A stretch of 64,000 nt of DNA from Noviherbaspirillum sp. L7-7A (GCF_019052805.1 NZ_JAHQRJ010000001.1:3100001-3164000), one strand, 5' to 3'; positions 16,758-26,198 are shown, counted from the first letter of the stretch. The notes: generated by a model from the sequence alone, not told the origin. Translations and numbers: made by a program.

Positions 16758-18428
16758 CTACGCGCAGTCCTCTTCCCTGAACTCGCCCTCGCGCCGCTGC
16801 GAGCGCCCTTCTTCCTGCCGCCGCAAATCCACCCGCCGGATCTTGCCCGAGATGGTCTTGGGCAGTTCGGCGAACTCGATCAGGCGGATGCGCTTGTAGG
16901 CCGCCAGCTTTTCCCGGGCATAGCGGAAGATGGATGCGGCCGTGGCCTGGTCGGGCGCATGGCCGGCGCGCAGCGTGATGTAGGCCTTGGGCACCGACAG
17001 CCGCAGCGCATCCGGGCTGGGCACCACGGCCGCTTCCAGCACGGCTTCATGCTCGATCATCACGCTTTCCAGTTCGAACGGGCTGATGCGGTAGTCCGAG
17101 GCCTTGAACACATCGTCATTGCGGCCGACGTAGAAGTAGTAGCCGTCGGCGTCGCGCCGGGCGATGTCGCCGGTGTGGTAGAAGCCGCCGCGCATCACGT
17201 CGGCGCTCTTGGCCGGGTCTCCTTCATAGCCCAGCATCAGCCCCTGCGGCCGTTCGGCAAGGTCGATGCAGATCTCGCCTTCGTCGGCCGGCTGGTCGTC
17301 CGCATCCAGCAGCGCGATGCGGTAGCCCGGCAGCGGCCGTCCCATCGAGCCGGGCTTGATCGGCTGGCCGGGTGGATTGCCGATCTGCGCCGTGGTTTCC
17401 GACTGGCCGAAGCCGTCGCGTATGCGCAGGCCCCAGGCCCGTTCCACCTGCTCGATCACTTCCGGATTGAGCGGCTCGCCGGCGCCGACCAGTTCGCGCA
17501 GCGGCACCTTGAAGGCGGCCAGGTCTTCCTGGATCAGCATGCGCCAGACGGTCGGCGGCGCGCACAGCGAGGTCACGCCGCAGCGGCAGATCACATCGAG
17601 CACCTCCTTAGCATTGAAGCGGGCGTAGTTGTAGACGAACACCGTGGCGCCCGCGTTCCAGGGCGCGAAGAAGCAGCTCCAGGCATGCTTGGCCCAGCCG
17701 GGCGAGCTGATGTTCCAGTGCAGGCCGCCGCGCTCCAGCCCGATCCAGTACATCGTCGACAGATGGCCGACCGGATAGCTCTGGTGGCTGTGCAGCACCA
17801 GCTTGGGCCGCGAGGTGGTGCCGGAGGTGAAGTAGAGCAGCAGCGGATCGCTGGCGAGGGTGTCGCCGTCCGGCGCGAAGGCGGCCGGCGCGCCGGCGGC
17901 GTCGGCCAGGTCATGCCAGCCCGGCACCTTGCCGCCCACGGCAATGCGGGTATGGCTGCCGGCCATGCCCTCGAACTTCGCGGCCTCGGACGACTGCGCC
18001 ACCACATGCCGGATCGCGCCGCGCTGCAGCCGGTCGGCCAGGTCGTCGCCCGACACCAGCATCGTGGTCGGCACCATCACCGCGCCCAGCTTGATGCAGG
18101 CCAGCATCAGCTCCCAGAGCTCCACCCGGTTGGGCAGCATCAGCAGCACCCGGTCGCCGCGCGCCACGCCCAGGCCGCGCAGGTAATTGGCCGTGCGGCT
18201 GGAGCGCGCGGCCATTTCGGCATGGGAGATCTTCTGCTGCGAGCCATCCTCCTCCACCACCCACAGCGCCGGTGCATGGTTGTCGCTCGCCTGGCGGTCG
18301 AAGAAGTCGAGCGCCCAGTTGAAGCGGTCCAGCGCTGGGGCGCGGAAGTCGCGCCAGGCAGTGTCGTAGTCGGTGCGATGGCGCTGCAGGAAGTCGCGCG
18401 CGGCGAGGAATGCGTCGGAAGCATGCAT
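16758..18428 (-). CDS. AMP-forming acyl-CoA synthetase (medium-chain type)
   Basis: 556 residues of the ANL superfamily. The AMP-binding P-loop LLLYFTSGTTSRPKLV, the adenine-binding DGFGQSETT, the hinge region YYFYVGRNDDVFKASDYRISPFE and the catalytic Lys in LPKTISGKIRRVDLR are all present. The domain order and the phrases SYPVGHLSTMYWIGL and WAKHAWSCFFAPWNAGATVF resemble medium-chain/benzoate acyl-CoA synthetases of the ACSM type rather than acetyl-CoA synthetase. AAGGTG lies before the ATG. It has no operon partner and its natural acid substrate is not readable. The highly charged C-terminal tail (EEGRSQRREGEFREED) is an unusual ending. Confidence 0.88.
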   Translation of the reverse strand: MHASDAFLAARDFLQRHRTDYDTAWRDFRAPALDRFNWALDFFDRQASDNHAPALWVVEEDGSQQKISHAEMAARSSRTANYLRGLGVARGDRVLLMLPNRVELWELMLACIKLGAVMVPTTMLVSGDDLADRLQRGAIRHVVAQSSEAAKFEGMAGSHTRIAVGGKVPGWHDLADAAGAPAAFAPDGDTLASDPLLLYFTSGTTSRPKLVLHSHQSYPVGHLSTMYWIGLERGGLHWNISSPGWAKHAWSCFFAPWNAGATVFVYNYARFNAKEVLDVICRCGVTSLCAPPTVWRMLIQEDLAAFKVPLRELVGAGEPLNPEVIEQVERAWGLRIRDGFGQSETTAQIGNPPGQPIKPGSMGRPLPGYRIALLDADDQPADEGEICIDLAERPQGLMLGYEGDPAKSADVMRGGFYHTGDIARRDADGYYFYVGRNDDVFKASDYRISPFELESVMIEHEAVLEAAVVPSPDALRLSVPKAYITLRAGHAPDQATAASIFRYAREKLAAYKRIRLIEFAELPKTISGKIRRVDLRRQEEGRSQRREGEFREEDCA

Positions 18429-18640
18429 GGATTCACCTTGTCTCGGAGATGAAGAATGGAAGGCGCGGCTTGTCAGGTCTTATTGTCTTGTTGCCGGGTC
18501 TTGCCGCGCCCTGAGCACCGATTCTGCCACGACATGGCCGCAACGGATTGCGCAAGCTGGCATCGACGCCGCGCCTGCAAGCCCCTGCCCCGCGGTGTAT
18601 CATCCCCCTTCCGCAGAGCAGTCCACCGAATCGAATCCCC

Positions 18641-18967
18641 ATGAGCGACCAAGCTGAAAAACCCTATTACGAAAAGCATGTCTTCTTTTGCATGAATGCC
18701 CGCGAGGACGGACGCCCCTGCTGCGCCGATCGCGGCGCGCAGTCGGCGCAGGAGCATGCCAAGCGCCGCATCAAGAAGCTGGACATGAACGGCCAGGGCA
18801 AGATCCGCATCAACAAGGCCGGCTGCCTGGACCGCTGCGAGGAAGGCCCGGTGCTGGTGGTCTATCCGCAGGGCACCTGGTACACCTTCGTCGACAACAG
18901 CGATATCGACGAGATCATCGACTCCGACCTGATCGGCGGCAAGGTGGTCGAACGCCTGAAGATCTGA
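18641..18967 (+). CDS. Thioredoxin-like [2Fe-2S] ferredoxin
   Basis: 108 residues of the small (2Fe-2S) ferredoxin family with thioredoxin fold (NuoE-C-terminal/Shethna type). Four cysteines suitable for a cluster are seen in order: FFCMNAREDGRPCC and AGCLDRCEEGPVLVVYP. The WYTFVDNSDIDEIIDSDL ending is also typical. The start is the ATG of MSDQAEKPYY; the upstream in-frame extension lies in non-coding DNA. Seven bases separate it from the following hydrolase gene, so they are co-transcribed. Its electron-transfer partner is unknown. Confidence 0.88.
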   Translation: MSDQAEKPYYEKHVFFCMNAREDGRPCCADRGAQSAQEHAKRRIKKLDMNGQGKIRINKAGCLDRCEEGPVLVVYPQGTWYTFVDNSDIDEIIDSDLIGGKVVERLKI

Positions 18968-18974
18968 GCCCGCC

Positions 18975-19610
18975 ATGAATGCCCATACCCAGCCCTTCAC
19001 CATTGCCGGCAGCGTCGGCACGATCGAGTGCGCGCTCGACCTGCCCGACAGCGCGCAGTTCCCGTCGCCGCGCGGCATTGCGCTGGTGGCGCATCCGCAT
19101 CCGCTGTATGGCGGCACCATGGACAACAAGGTCGCGCAGACCCTGGCCCGCGCCTTCGTCGCATTGGGCTATGCCACGGCCCGCATGAACTTCCGCGGCG
19201 TCGGCGCATCCGCCGGCGTGCATGACGCAGGCGCCGGCGAGACCGACGACATGGCGTTGCTGCTGGCCCATATGCGCCAGCGCTTTCCCGGCCTGCCGGC
19301 GGCGCTGTCGGGCTTTTCCTTCGGCACCTTCGTCCAGGCGCAGCTGCAGCAACGCCTGCAGGAACAGGGCGAGCCGGCCGAGCGCCTGGTGCTGGTGGGC
19401 GCGGCCGCCGGCAAGTGGGCCATGCCCGACATCCCGGCCGACACCATCCTCATCCATGGCGAGCAGGACGACACCATCCCGCTGCCGGCGGTGCTGGACT
19501 GGGCCCGTCCGCAGGACATCCCGGTGATCGTGATTCCCGGCGCCGACCATTTTTTCCATCGCAAGCTCCAGCACATCAAGAACCTGGTGACGGCGATGTG
19601 GCACAGATAG
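18975..19610 (+). CDS. Alpha/beta hydrolase
   Basis: 211 residues of the alpha/beta hydrolase fold. The nucleophile elbow is GFSFG (Ser near residue 114), the acid lies in HGEQDDTIP and the His in GADHFFHRKL. The opening ALVAHPHPLYGGTMDNKVAQTLA and MNFRGVGASAG match the YsgA/COG2945 group of small hydrolases found in Proteobacteria. Substrate unknown. It follows the ferredoxin gene by 7 bp and precedes dacC by 154 bp, which hold a separate dacC promoter. Confidence 0.85.
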   Translation: MNAHTQPFTIAGSVGTIECALDLPDSAQFPSPRGIALVAHPHPLYGGTMDNKVAQTLARAFVALGYATARMNFRGVGASAGVHDAGAGETDDMALLLAHMRQRFPGLPAALSGFSFGTFVQAQLQQRLQEQGEPAERLVLVGAAAGKWAMPDIPADTILIHGEQDDTIPLPAVLDWARPQDIPVIVIPGADHFFHRKLQHIKNLVTAMWHR

Positions 19611-19669
19611 GCGCCTGTCTCAGGCAAAGTCAGGCAAAGCGCCTGCATGCAGGCATTTGCAAGGCCAAA

Positions 19670-19701
19670 GCGGATTTGGCGCGCCCAATCCGCTCTATAA
19701 T
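19670..19701 (+). promoter_or_regulatory. dacC promoter with overlapping palindrome
   Basis: A perfect TATAAT sits at 19696-19701. Directly upstream, 19670-19693 is an almost perfect 24-bp palindrome, GCGGATT-TGGCGCGCCC-AATCCGC, whose only mismatch is one T/C pair flanking the central GGCGCGCC. It covers the -35 region, where only weak matches to TTGACA exist, so a bound protein would either block or help RNA polymerase. Confidence 0.55.
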
Positions 19702-19764
19702 GCGAACCTTCGTTTTCAACCGCTCGCGCTGCCAGTCCGGCGCGTTGTCATCCTGTCCAACTCC

Positions 19765-20913
19765 ATGAAAAAGATTCTCGCGGCGCTTGCCGCTTCCGTC
19801 CTGACCCTCTCCGCCGCGGTCGCCCAGACCATGCCCGCGCCCACCGTGGCCGCCCGCTCCTACCTGCTGCTCGACGCCACCAGCGGCCAGGTGCTGGCCG
19901 CCCAGGAGCCCGACCTGCGCATCGAGCCGGCCTCGCTGACCAAGATCATGACCGCCTACCTGGTGTTCAAGGCGATCGAGGACAAGAAGCTCACGCTCGA
20001 CCAGATGGTCAATGTGTCGGTGAAGGCCTGGAAGGTGTCGGGCGACAGCTCCAAGATGTTCATCGAGCCGGCCACGCCGGTGTCGATCAAGGACCTGCTG
20101 TACGGCCTGATCGTCCAGTCCGGCAACGACGCCGCGGTGGCGCTGGCCGAAGCAGTGGCGGGCACCGAGGATGCCTTCGCGGTGCTGATGAACCGCGAAG
20201 CCGAGCGCATGGGCCTGAAGTCCACCCGCTTCGCCAATGCGGCCGGCATGCCCAGCCCGGACAACTATTCCACCGCGGGCGACCTGTCGGTGCTGGCTGC
20301 GCGCCTGATCCGGGACTACCCGGAGATGTACAAGATCTATTCGACCAAGAGCTTCACCTACAACAAGATCACCCAGCCCAACCGCAACCGCCTGCTGTGG
20401 CTGGACCCGACCGTGGACGGCATGAAGACCGGCCACACCCAGGCCGCCGGCTACTGCCTGATCGCGTCCTCGCATCGTCCCAACGGCACCAGCGGCGAGC
20501 GCCGCCTGGTGTCGGTGGTGCTGGGCACCCGGTCCGACTCGGTGCGGGCGCAGGAAAGCCAGAAGCTGCTGAACTGGGGCTTCCTGAACTTCGACACGGT
20601 CAAGCTGTACGCCAAGGGCCAGGCAGTGGCCACGCCGGAAGTCTGGAAAGGCTCGCAGAAGGAAGTCAAGCTGGGCTTCGACCGCGACATGTACGTGACC
20701 GTGCCCAAGGGCACGGCCGACAAGATGAAGCCGGTGGTCGAACGCAAGGACCCGCTGGTGGCGCCGATTGCCCAGAACAGCCGGGTCGGCACGCTGAAGA
20801 TGGTCGCCGACGGCAAGACTATCACCGAGGCGCCGCTCCTGGCGCTGGAACAGGTGAACGAGGCCAGCATCTTCGGCCGGGCCTGGGATTCGGTACGGCT
20901 GATGATGAAGTGA
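19765..20913 (+). CDS. dacC: D-alanyl-D-alanine carboxypeptidase (PBP5/6 type)
   Basis: 382 residues. A signal peptide ends near AVAQT; the penicillin-binding motifs are complete: S57-L-T-K60, SGN at 119-121 and KTG at 221-223, followed by the beta-rich C-terminal PBP5 domain. The last residues (FGRAWDSVRLMMK) form the amphipathic helix that holds the enzyme on the periplasmic face of the inner membrane. It trims the terminal D-Ala of peptidoglycan pentapeptides. The ATG of MKKILAALA is chosen since it opens the signal peptide. The next plus-strand genes (dat, ybeD, lipB, lipA) form its usual neighbourhood, here separated by two opposite-strand genes. Confidence 0.95.
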   Translation: MKKILAALAASVLTLSAAVAQTMPAPTVAARSYLLLDATSGQVLAAQEPDLRIEPASLTKIMTAYLVFKAIEDKKLTLDQMVNVSVKAWKVSGDSSKMFIEPATPVSIKDLLYGLIVQSGNDAAVALAEAVAGTEDAFAVLMNREAERMGLKSTRFANAAGMPSPDNYSTAGDLSVLAARLIRDYPEMYKIYSTKSFTYNKITQPNRNRLLWLDPTVDGMKTGHTQAAGYCLIASSHRPNGTSGERRLVSVVLGTRSDSVRAQESQKLLNWGFLNFDTVKLYAKGQAVATPEVWKGSQKEVKLGFDRDMYVTVPKGTADKMKPVVERKDPLVAPIAQNSRVGTLKMVADGKTITEAPLLALEQVNEASIFGRAWDSVRLMMK

Positions 20914-20961
20914 TGCGGTGATGGCTTGGGCGGCTTGCCTGGGCTTCTTCGAATCAAGCAA

Positions 20962-20997
20962 GGCCCTGGCGACAGAGAATGTCGCCAGGGCCTTTTT
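20962..20997 (+). terminator. Rho-independent terminator of dacC
   Basis: A perfect 13-bp stem (GGCCCTGGCGACA with TGTCGCCAGGGCC), a 5-base loop and five T residues, 48 bp after the dacC stop. It cuts dacC off from the downstream dat-lipA genes. Confidence 0.93.
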
Positions 20998-21125
20998 CAT
21001 GAAGAGCGGTACCTCTTGACTTTCGCCCGCAAACAGAGGCGGAGCAGGCCACCGGCGACTTTTAGGGCATCAAGTGTGGAGGATCACCTCTTTCCTGCCT
21101 GGCCGGCTTGGCATCGGAACTAGGC

Positions 21126-21905
21126 TCAGAACCGGTAAAGCACAGCCAGCCGCATGCTGGTCAAGGCATGCTCCGGCTGGGCGACTGTTCCCGCATGGCG
21201 GCCGTTCCTGCCCAGCGCCGCATCCGCACTGCGTCCCACCTTCCACCAGTCCAGTCCGGCACGCAGTTCCAGCGACGGCCACGCGGCAGGCTGCCAGCCA
21301 AGGCCCAGCCGCATGCCATGGGCGGGGCGGGTGTCGAACGAGACATCGTCGAACTGGCCCGAAAACCCGACCCGGAGCTTTTCCGGCGCGGCAAGCAGCA
21401 ATGCGGCGCCAGCCATCACTTCGCCATGCGTGGTCGGAAACCGTGCGTCCAGCCCGAGCAGCGCGCGGCGCGACAGCGTGCGCTCCTGCAGTCCCAGCAC
21501 TTGGCCCACGCCCCGGATGTCACGCCGCCAGCGCTCGAACTCGAAGGCCAGCGAGGCGCTCAGCATGGCATTGACCGCATAGGTAATCCCGGCGCCCGAT
21601 TGCGTCAGTGCGGTGTCGGTGCGGCTGTCCACCGGGGCGCCGGACTGGGTCTGACCGCGATAGCCAATGTCATGCTGATAATGCGACGCCTGCGCCGATA
21701 GCGTCCAGTCGCCGCTCCGGTAAGCCAGGCGGCCTTCCACACCGGGCAGCCAGCCTTGCTCCCGCACGATGCGGCGGCCGGCGGCATCGTATTCGTTGAG
21801 GGTAAATTGCCTGGCCGCGACGCCCAATGCGGGCGTCCACTGGGCACGGGCCGATGGAGCCAGGGCGCCGGCGGCCAGCATTGCCGCAATGGTTTTGAAA
21901 AGCAT
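21126..21905 (-). CDS. Outer-membrane beta-barrel protein of unknown function
   Basis: 259 residues with a signal peptide ending SARAQ, then alternating hydrophobic/polar strands throughout (for example DWTLSAQASHYQHDIGY, MLSASLAFEFERWRRDI, MRLGLGWQPAAWPSLELRAGLDWW) and a terminal Phe preceded by MRLAVLYR, the classic BAM recognition signal. About ten strands seem possible. I do not recognise the subfamily. It lies 62 bp downstream of a lipoprotein gene on the same strand, and both sit antisense between dacC and dat; a functional pair is likely but unproven. Confidence 0.75.
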   Translation of the reverse strand: MLFKTIAAMLAAGALAPSARAQWTPALGVAARQFTLNEYDAAGRRIVREQGWLPGVEGRLAYRSGDWTLSAQASHYQHDIGYRGQTQSGAPVDSRTDTALTQSGAGITYAVNAMLSASLAFEFERWRRDIRGVGQVLGLQERTLSRRALLGLDARFPTTHGEVMAGAALLLAAPEKLRVGFSGQFDDVSFDTRPAHGMRLGLGWQPAAWPSLELRAGLDWWKVGRSADAALGRNGRHAGTVAQPEHALTSMRLAVLYRF

Positions 21906-21967
21906 GTCGATGCCGGAAAAAGAACGGCAGGCCGCCGGCCTGCCGCATGGGTTTGGGATTTCAGGCC

Positions 21968-23020
21968 TCAGAACGCTTTCTCGAATTCAGGCCAGGGCAT
22001 CGTCTGGCTCTCGGTGATCACGCCGTCACCCCTGGCGCTCAGGTCAAGCCGTACGCTGGCCGCATCGACTGCCGTGATGGTTACGCTCGAGGCGGCACCG
22101 GTCACCAGTATCGAACCGGATACCGGGTTGTCGCCGGCCCCGTAAACAAGTGGCGTGATGGTTTTAACCCCGACATACAAATCCCTGAACGAAGGCGAAC
22201 TCGTGCTGAGCATGTAGTTCCTGCTGGCAGTGCGTCCGGTGGTCGTGGCAACGGCGCTGGATTCGAATCCAAGCATGGTATGGTCCATCACGAGCGCACC
22301 ATCCCTTTCCAATCTGGTCCTGAAGGAGTCGCCCGACAGCACGACTGTGATATCGCCTGTGCTGGACTGGTCATACCTTGCCGTCATGTCGCCGTCCATC
22401 AGCGCCTTCTCGGTTTCGCTCGCCAGCGACAGGCTGGTGAATCGATACTGCATCACGCTATGCGGTGCGCCATTCAGGGCAGAGGCGGCACTGCCTTCCT
22501 TCAAGGTCAGCATCAAACCGCCATTGATCTTCATGCCGGATACGCCGCAGTTGCTCGCTTCCAAGGTAGCGACGTCGCCCGGCTGCATGCTGTCGAGGGA
22601 ATCGGCGGAAATGCTCACCTTCATCGTGCCGCCGCCCGGGCAGGAAGCCGACTGCACAACCGCCGTCACGGTGGAAGGCCGGTTGCCGACAAGCTGGCGC
22701 AGCACATCCGTGGCCAGTTCTGCCAGTCCAGGGACCTTCGTGTCGATGCTGACACCCGAGAGAAGCATGGCACTGGTTTGGGTAAGGCCTGTCATGCTTT
22801 CCGGCCCCAGGTAGGCATGCGCCGCTGTCCTGACATAATTGCTCTGGTCAATCACGCTCTGGACCGCCGGCAGGCTTTTTGGTGTGCTTGCGCTGTCGCC
22901 AGAACTGGAACTGGAACTAGCGCTGGAGCCGGAACCGGACCCACCGCCACCACAAGCAGCCACAGAAAGTGTCAGAAAAAGAACTGCGCTGTAGAGCATG
23001 GAACGATGATGATTTTTCAT
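21968..23020 (-). CDS. Ser/Gly-rich surface lipoprotein of unknown function
   Basis: 350 residues. The signal peptide ends in a lipobox (SVAACG), followed by a Gly/Ser tether (GGGGSGSGSSASSSSSSG), a pattern frequent for surface-exposed lipoproteins. The rest is a soluble, beta-rich domain with two widely spaced Cys residues (in SASCPGGG and ASNCGVSG) that could form a disulfide. I do not recognise the family. The DNA is visibly less GC-rich than its neighbours and codon choice is more relaxed, hinting at acquisition. Start at 23020 because it opens the signal peptide; the frame is open further upstream with no signal sequence. Confidence 0.75.
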   Translation of the reverse strand: MKNHHRSMLYSAVLFLTLSVAACGGGGSGSGSSASSSSSSGDSASTPKSLPAVQSVIDQSNYVRTAAHAYLGPESMTGLTQTSAMLLSGVSIDTKVPGLAELATDVLRQLVGNRPSTVTAVVQSASCPGGGTMKVSISADSLDSMQPGDVATLEASNCGVSGMKINGGLMLTLKEGSAASALNGAPHSVMQYRFTSLSLASETEKALMDGDMTARYDQSSTGDITVVLSGDSFRTRLERDGALVMDHTMLGFESSAVATTTGRTASRNYMLSTSSPSFRDLYVGVKTITPLVYGAGDNPVSGSILVTGAASSVTITAVDAASVRLDLSARGDGVITESQTMPWPEFEKAF

Positions 23021-23366
23021 GTCAGGGTCCGCAATGATGGATGAGGAAAGTAGGCAGGCTTGCGCCATCGGAAGACCTGTGGTGCCTGAACCTGGCAGCC
23101 AGCAGGCAGGCAGCCAGGCGCCGTAGGTTCGGTTGAGTGTGCCTTTGATGCCAGAACTATTAAGCACAAAAAACTCATCTTGTAACAATGTTGCCTCTTT
23201 GCTTGGACCGGGACGCTGTTGTTCCTGCCGCAGGTCCCATCACTCCCGCTCCGCTATAATTCGCTCCCGTGTACCTTGCCGGCTGGCACGTGGTCATGCC
23301 GAATCCGCATCAACTGCCCGGCGCGCGCATGCAAGAATCTGCATTCCCACATCCCCTGAAAAAAAC
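23021..23366. other. 346-bp divergent intergenic region
   Basis: Separates the lipoprotein gene (minus) from the aminotransferase gene (plus). A TATAAT at 23255-23260 is a likely -10 element for the plus-strand genes, about 105 bp before the dat start, though no good -35 is seen. On the minus strand an AT-rich stretch near 23155-23195 could hold the lipoprotein promoter. No gene is supported. Confidence 0.5.
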
Positions 23367-24215
23367 ATGAACGATCCCCTGGTCTATCTCAATGGCGAAA
23401 TGACGCCCCTGTCCGAAGCCAAGATCCCGGTGCTCGACCGCGGCTTCATCTTTGGCGACGGCGTCTATGAAGTCATTCCCATCTACGGCCGCCGCATGTT
23501 CCGTTCCGAACAGCACATGGCGCGGCTGTTTCGCAGCCTCGACAAGATCGGCATACCGAATCCGCATGACCTTGCGGGCTGGATGGCGCTGATCCGGCAG
23601 GTGGTGGATGCCAGCCCGGACGACGAGCAGATGGTCTACCTGCAGGTAACCCGCGGCGTAGCGCGCCGGGCGCATGCCTTCCCGGCGGAAGTCACGCCCA
23701 CCGTCTTCATCATGACCAATCCGCTGGTGCTGCCCTCGGCCGAGGTGCGCAGCAAGGGCGTGGCCTGCGTGACGATGGACGACAAGCGCTGGCTGCATTG
23801 CGAGATCAAGTCGGTGTCGCTCTTGGGCAATGTGCTGGCGGCGCAACATGCGGCGGAAAACCAGGTGACGGAAGCGATCCAGTTCCGCGACGGCATGCTG
23901 ACCGAAGGCTCGTCGTCCAATGTCTGGATCGTCAAGGATGGCGTGCTGGCAGGGCCGCCCAAGGACAACCTGATCCTGGAAGGCATACGCTATGGCCTGA
24001 TCCAGGAACTGTGCGAGGGTCTGGGCATTCCGATGCAGGTGCGCCGCATCAGCCGCGAGGAAGTGTTCGCCGCCGACGAGGTGATGATTTCATCGGCCAC
24101 CAAGGAAGTGCTGCCGGTTACCCGCATCGACGGCCAGCCTGTTGGAAACGGCGCGCCAGGCCCCATATATGCCAAGTTGTATGAGGCCTACCAGGCAGCG
24201 AAAGCCGCAGCCTGA
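23367..24215 (+). CDS. dat: D-amino acid aminotransferase (class IV)
   Basis: 282 residues of fold-type IV PLP aminotransferases. The PLP-binding Lys is K148 in HCEIKSVSLLGNVLA, and LTEGSSSNVWIVKDG and EVMISSATKEVLPVT are conserved cofactor loops. VLDRGFIFGDGVYEVIP at the N-terminus is typical for D-alanine aminotransferases, which interconvert D-Ala and D-Glu and so feed peptidoglycan synthesis; this fits the adjoining dacC. Branched-chain aminotransferase or aminodeoxychorismate lyase activity is possible within the fold but less likely. Fifteen bases separate it from ybeD. Confidence 0.88.
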   Translation: MNDPLVYLNGEMTPLSEAKIPVLDRGFIFGDGVYEVIPIYGRRMFRSEQHMARLFRSLDKIGIPNPHDLAGWMALIRQVVDASPDDEQMVYLQVTRGVARRAHAFPAEVTPTVFIMTNPLVLPSAEVRSKGVACVTMDDKRWLHCEIKSVSLLGNVLAAQHAAENQVTEAIQFRDGMLTEGSSSNVWIVKDGVLAGPPKDNLILEGIRYGLIQELCEGLGIPMQVRRISREEVFAADEVMISSATKEVLPVTRIDGQPVGNGAPGPIYAKLYEAYQAAKAAA

Positions 24216-24230
24216 ATCAACCAGGAGCGC

Positions 24231-24545
24231 ATGATGGACAAGCTGAACAAGACCGGCAACCTGACGAATCTGAGCGATCTGCCCACACCGGAAAGCCTGA
24301 TCGAATACCCGAGCGATTTCCCGATCAAGATCATGGGTGCGATGCAGGAATCGTTTGCCGAAGTGATCGTCGAAGTGGTCACGCAGCACGACCCGGAATT
24401 CCACGCCGGTCGCATGGAGATGCGGCCGTCGTCCAAGGGCAATTACCTGTCCCTGACCGCCACCGTGCGCGCCACCAGCCGTGAACAGCTTGACAACCTG
24501 TACCGCGCGCTGAGCTCGCATCCGATGGTCAAGGTCGTGCTGTAA
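24231..24545 (+). CDS. ybeD: YbeD/DUF493 family protein
   Basis: 104 residues with the DUF493 core: [24 protein letters not shown], then [33 protein letters not shown], which ends exactly as the family does. The fold is ACT-like and regulatory in appearance; a role in modulating lipoate synthesis has been suggested from its constant position next to lipB. The start is either of two tandem ATGs (24231, 24234). The stop is 7 bp from lipB. Confidence 0.92.
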   Translation: MMDKLNKTGNLTNLSDLPTPESLIEYPSDFPIKIMGAMQESFAEVIVEVVTQHDPEFHAGRMEMRPSSKGNYLSLTATVRATSREQLDNLYRALSSHPMVKVVL

Positions 24546-24552
24546 CAGCGCC

Positions 24553-25197
24553 ATGGAAGGCTCGCCCGTTCTCGTTCACCGCGGTCGCGAGCCTTACCAG
24601 GCGAGTTTCGACGCGATGCGCGCCTATACCGACGCGCGCACCGCGGCCACGCCCGACCAGCTGTGGATCGTCGAGCATCCGCCGGTCTATACGCTGGGCC
24701 TGGCGGCCGATCCGTCCCACGTGCTGAACCCGCACGACATCCCGGTGATACAGACCGACCGCGGCGGCGAAGTGACCTACCACGGCCCGGGCCAGGTGGT
24801 GATCTACCTGCTGATGGACCTGAAGCGGCGCCAGCGCGACGCCCGCCTGTTTGCCCGCGAATTCGTCTGGAATATCGAGCAGTCTGTGGTCGAAACGCTG
24901 GCGGCGTATAATCTGGCCGGTGAGCGCCGGGCCGGCGCGCCCGGCATCTACATCGCCGACGGCGACTGGCGCGGCGCCAAGATTGCCGCGCTGGGCCTGA
25001 AGATCCGCGGCAACGGCTGCACCTACCACGGCGTCTCCCTCAATGTTTCCATGGACCTCGCGCCCTTCGGCTGGATCAACCCCTGCGGTTATGCCGGCCT
25101 GGCGACAGTGGACATGCAAACCCTGGGCGTTACCGCGCCGCTTGCGCAGGTGCAGCAGGCGCTGGCCCGCCAACTCATTGACCGACTGAAAGGATAG
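24553..25197 (+). CDS. lipB: Octanoyl-[acyl-carrier-protein]:protein octanoyltransferase
   Basis: 214 residues. LipB moves octanoate from acyl carrier protein to lipoyl domains. The signature [20 protein letters not shown], the catalytic Lys in [20 protein letters not shown] and the catalytic Cys in [13 protein letters not shown] are all in place. The stop codon overlaps a possible GTG start of lipA (25197), so the two are coupled, as expected for enzymes acting in succession. Confidence 0.97.
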   Translation: MEGSPVLVHRGREPYQASFDAMRAYTDARTAATPDQLWIVEHPPVYTLGLAADPSHVLNPHDIPVIQTDRGGEVTYHGPGQVVIYLLMDLKRRQRDARLFAREFVWNIEQSVVETLAAYNLAGERRAGAPGIYIADGDWRGAKIAALGLKIRGNGCTYHGVSLNVSMDLAPFGWINPCGYAGLATVDMQTLGVTAPLAQVQQALARQLIDRLKG

Positions 25198-25223
25198 TGG
25201 CGCCGCCAGGCGCACTGCATACC

Positions 25224-26198
25224 ATGGCATCCAACCCGACCGAGATTGCTTCCTCCGCCTACAACCCCAGCGAGAAGCAGAAAGGCGCCGGCAAAACCGC
25301 GCGCATCCCGATCAAGATCGTGCCCGCCGAGCGCATCCCGAAACCCGACTGGATCCGCGTCAAGGCCGGTTCGCCCACCACCCGCTTCTACGAGATCAAG
25401 GACATCCTGCGCGCCAACAACCTGGTGACGGTGTGCGAGGAAGCTTCCTGCCCCAACATCGGCGAATGCTTCGGCAAGGGCACCGCGACCTTCATGATCA
25501 TGGGCGACAAATGCACCCGCCGCTGCCCGTTCTGCGACGTCGGCCACGGCCGCCCTGACCCGCTGGACCCGAACGAGCCGGAAAACCTGGCGAAAACCAT
25601 CGCTGCGCTCAAGCTCAACTATGTGGTGATCACCTCGGTCGACCGCGACGACCTGCGCGACGGCGGCGCCGGCCATTTCGTGGCCTGCATCGAGCGCGTG
25701 CGCGAACTGTCGCCGGCCACCCGCATCGAGATCCTGACGCCGGACTTCCGCGGCCGCATGGACCGCGCGCTGGAAATCCTGAAGGCCGCGCCGCCGGACG
25801 TGATGAACCACAACCTGGAAACCGCGCCGCGGCTGTACAAGGAAGCCCGTCCGGGTTCGGACTACCAGTATTCGCTGAGCCTGCTGAAACGCTTCAAGGA
25901 CATGCATCCGCATACGCCGACCAAGTCCGGCATCATGGTGGGCCTGGGCGAGACCGACGAGGAAGTGCTGCAGGTCATGCGCGACATGCGCGCCCATGAC
26001 GTCGACATGCTTACCATCGGCCAGTACCTGATGCCGTCGGGCGACCATCTGCCGGTGCGCCGCTATGTGCATCCGGACACCTTCAAGATGTACGAGGAAG
26101 AAGCCTACAAGATGGGCTTCGTGCATGCGGCCGTGGGCGCGATGGTGCGCAGCTCCTACCACGCCGACCTGCAGGCGCACGGCGCCGGCCTGGCCTGA
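25224..26198 (+). CDS. lipA: Lipoyl synthase (radical SAM)
   Basis: 324 residues from the ATG of MASNPTE. Two iron-sulfur sites are visible: the auxiliary cluster [12 protein letters not shown] and the radical-SAM CTRRCPFC. The enzyme inserts two sulfur atoms into octanoyl-lipoyl domains. The C-terminal [14 protein letters not shown] carries the conserved RSSY motif. A GTG at 25197, overlapping the lipB stop, would add nine residues; it has AAAGGAT close by, so the start is not certain. The stop directly abuts the convergent histidine kinase gene, with no room for a terminator. Confidence 0.97.
   Translation: MASNPTEIASSAYNPSEKQKGAGKTARIPIKIVPAERIPKPDWIRVKAGSPTTRFYEIKDILRANNLVTVCEEASCPNIGECFGKGTATFMIMGDKCTRRCPFCDVGHGRPDPLDPNEPENLAKTIAALKLNYVVITSVDRDDLRDGGAGHFVACIERVRELSPATRIEILTPDFRGRMDRALEILKAAPPDVMNHNLETAPRLYKEARPGSDYQYSLSLLKRFKDMHPHTPTKSGIMVGLGETDEEVLQVMRDMRAHDVDMLTIGQYLMPSGDHLPVRRYVHPDTFKMYEEEAYKMGFVHAAVGAMVRSSYHADLQAHGAGLA

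Noticed and set aside
16719-18452. 577-codon open frame opposite the acyl-CoA synthetase
   Set aside because: The synthetase has complete AMP-binding motifs on the minus strand; the plus frame has none.
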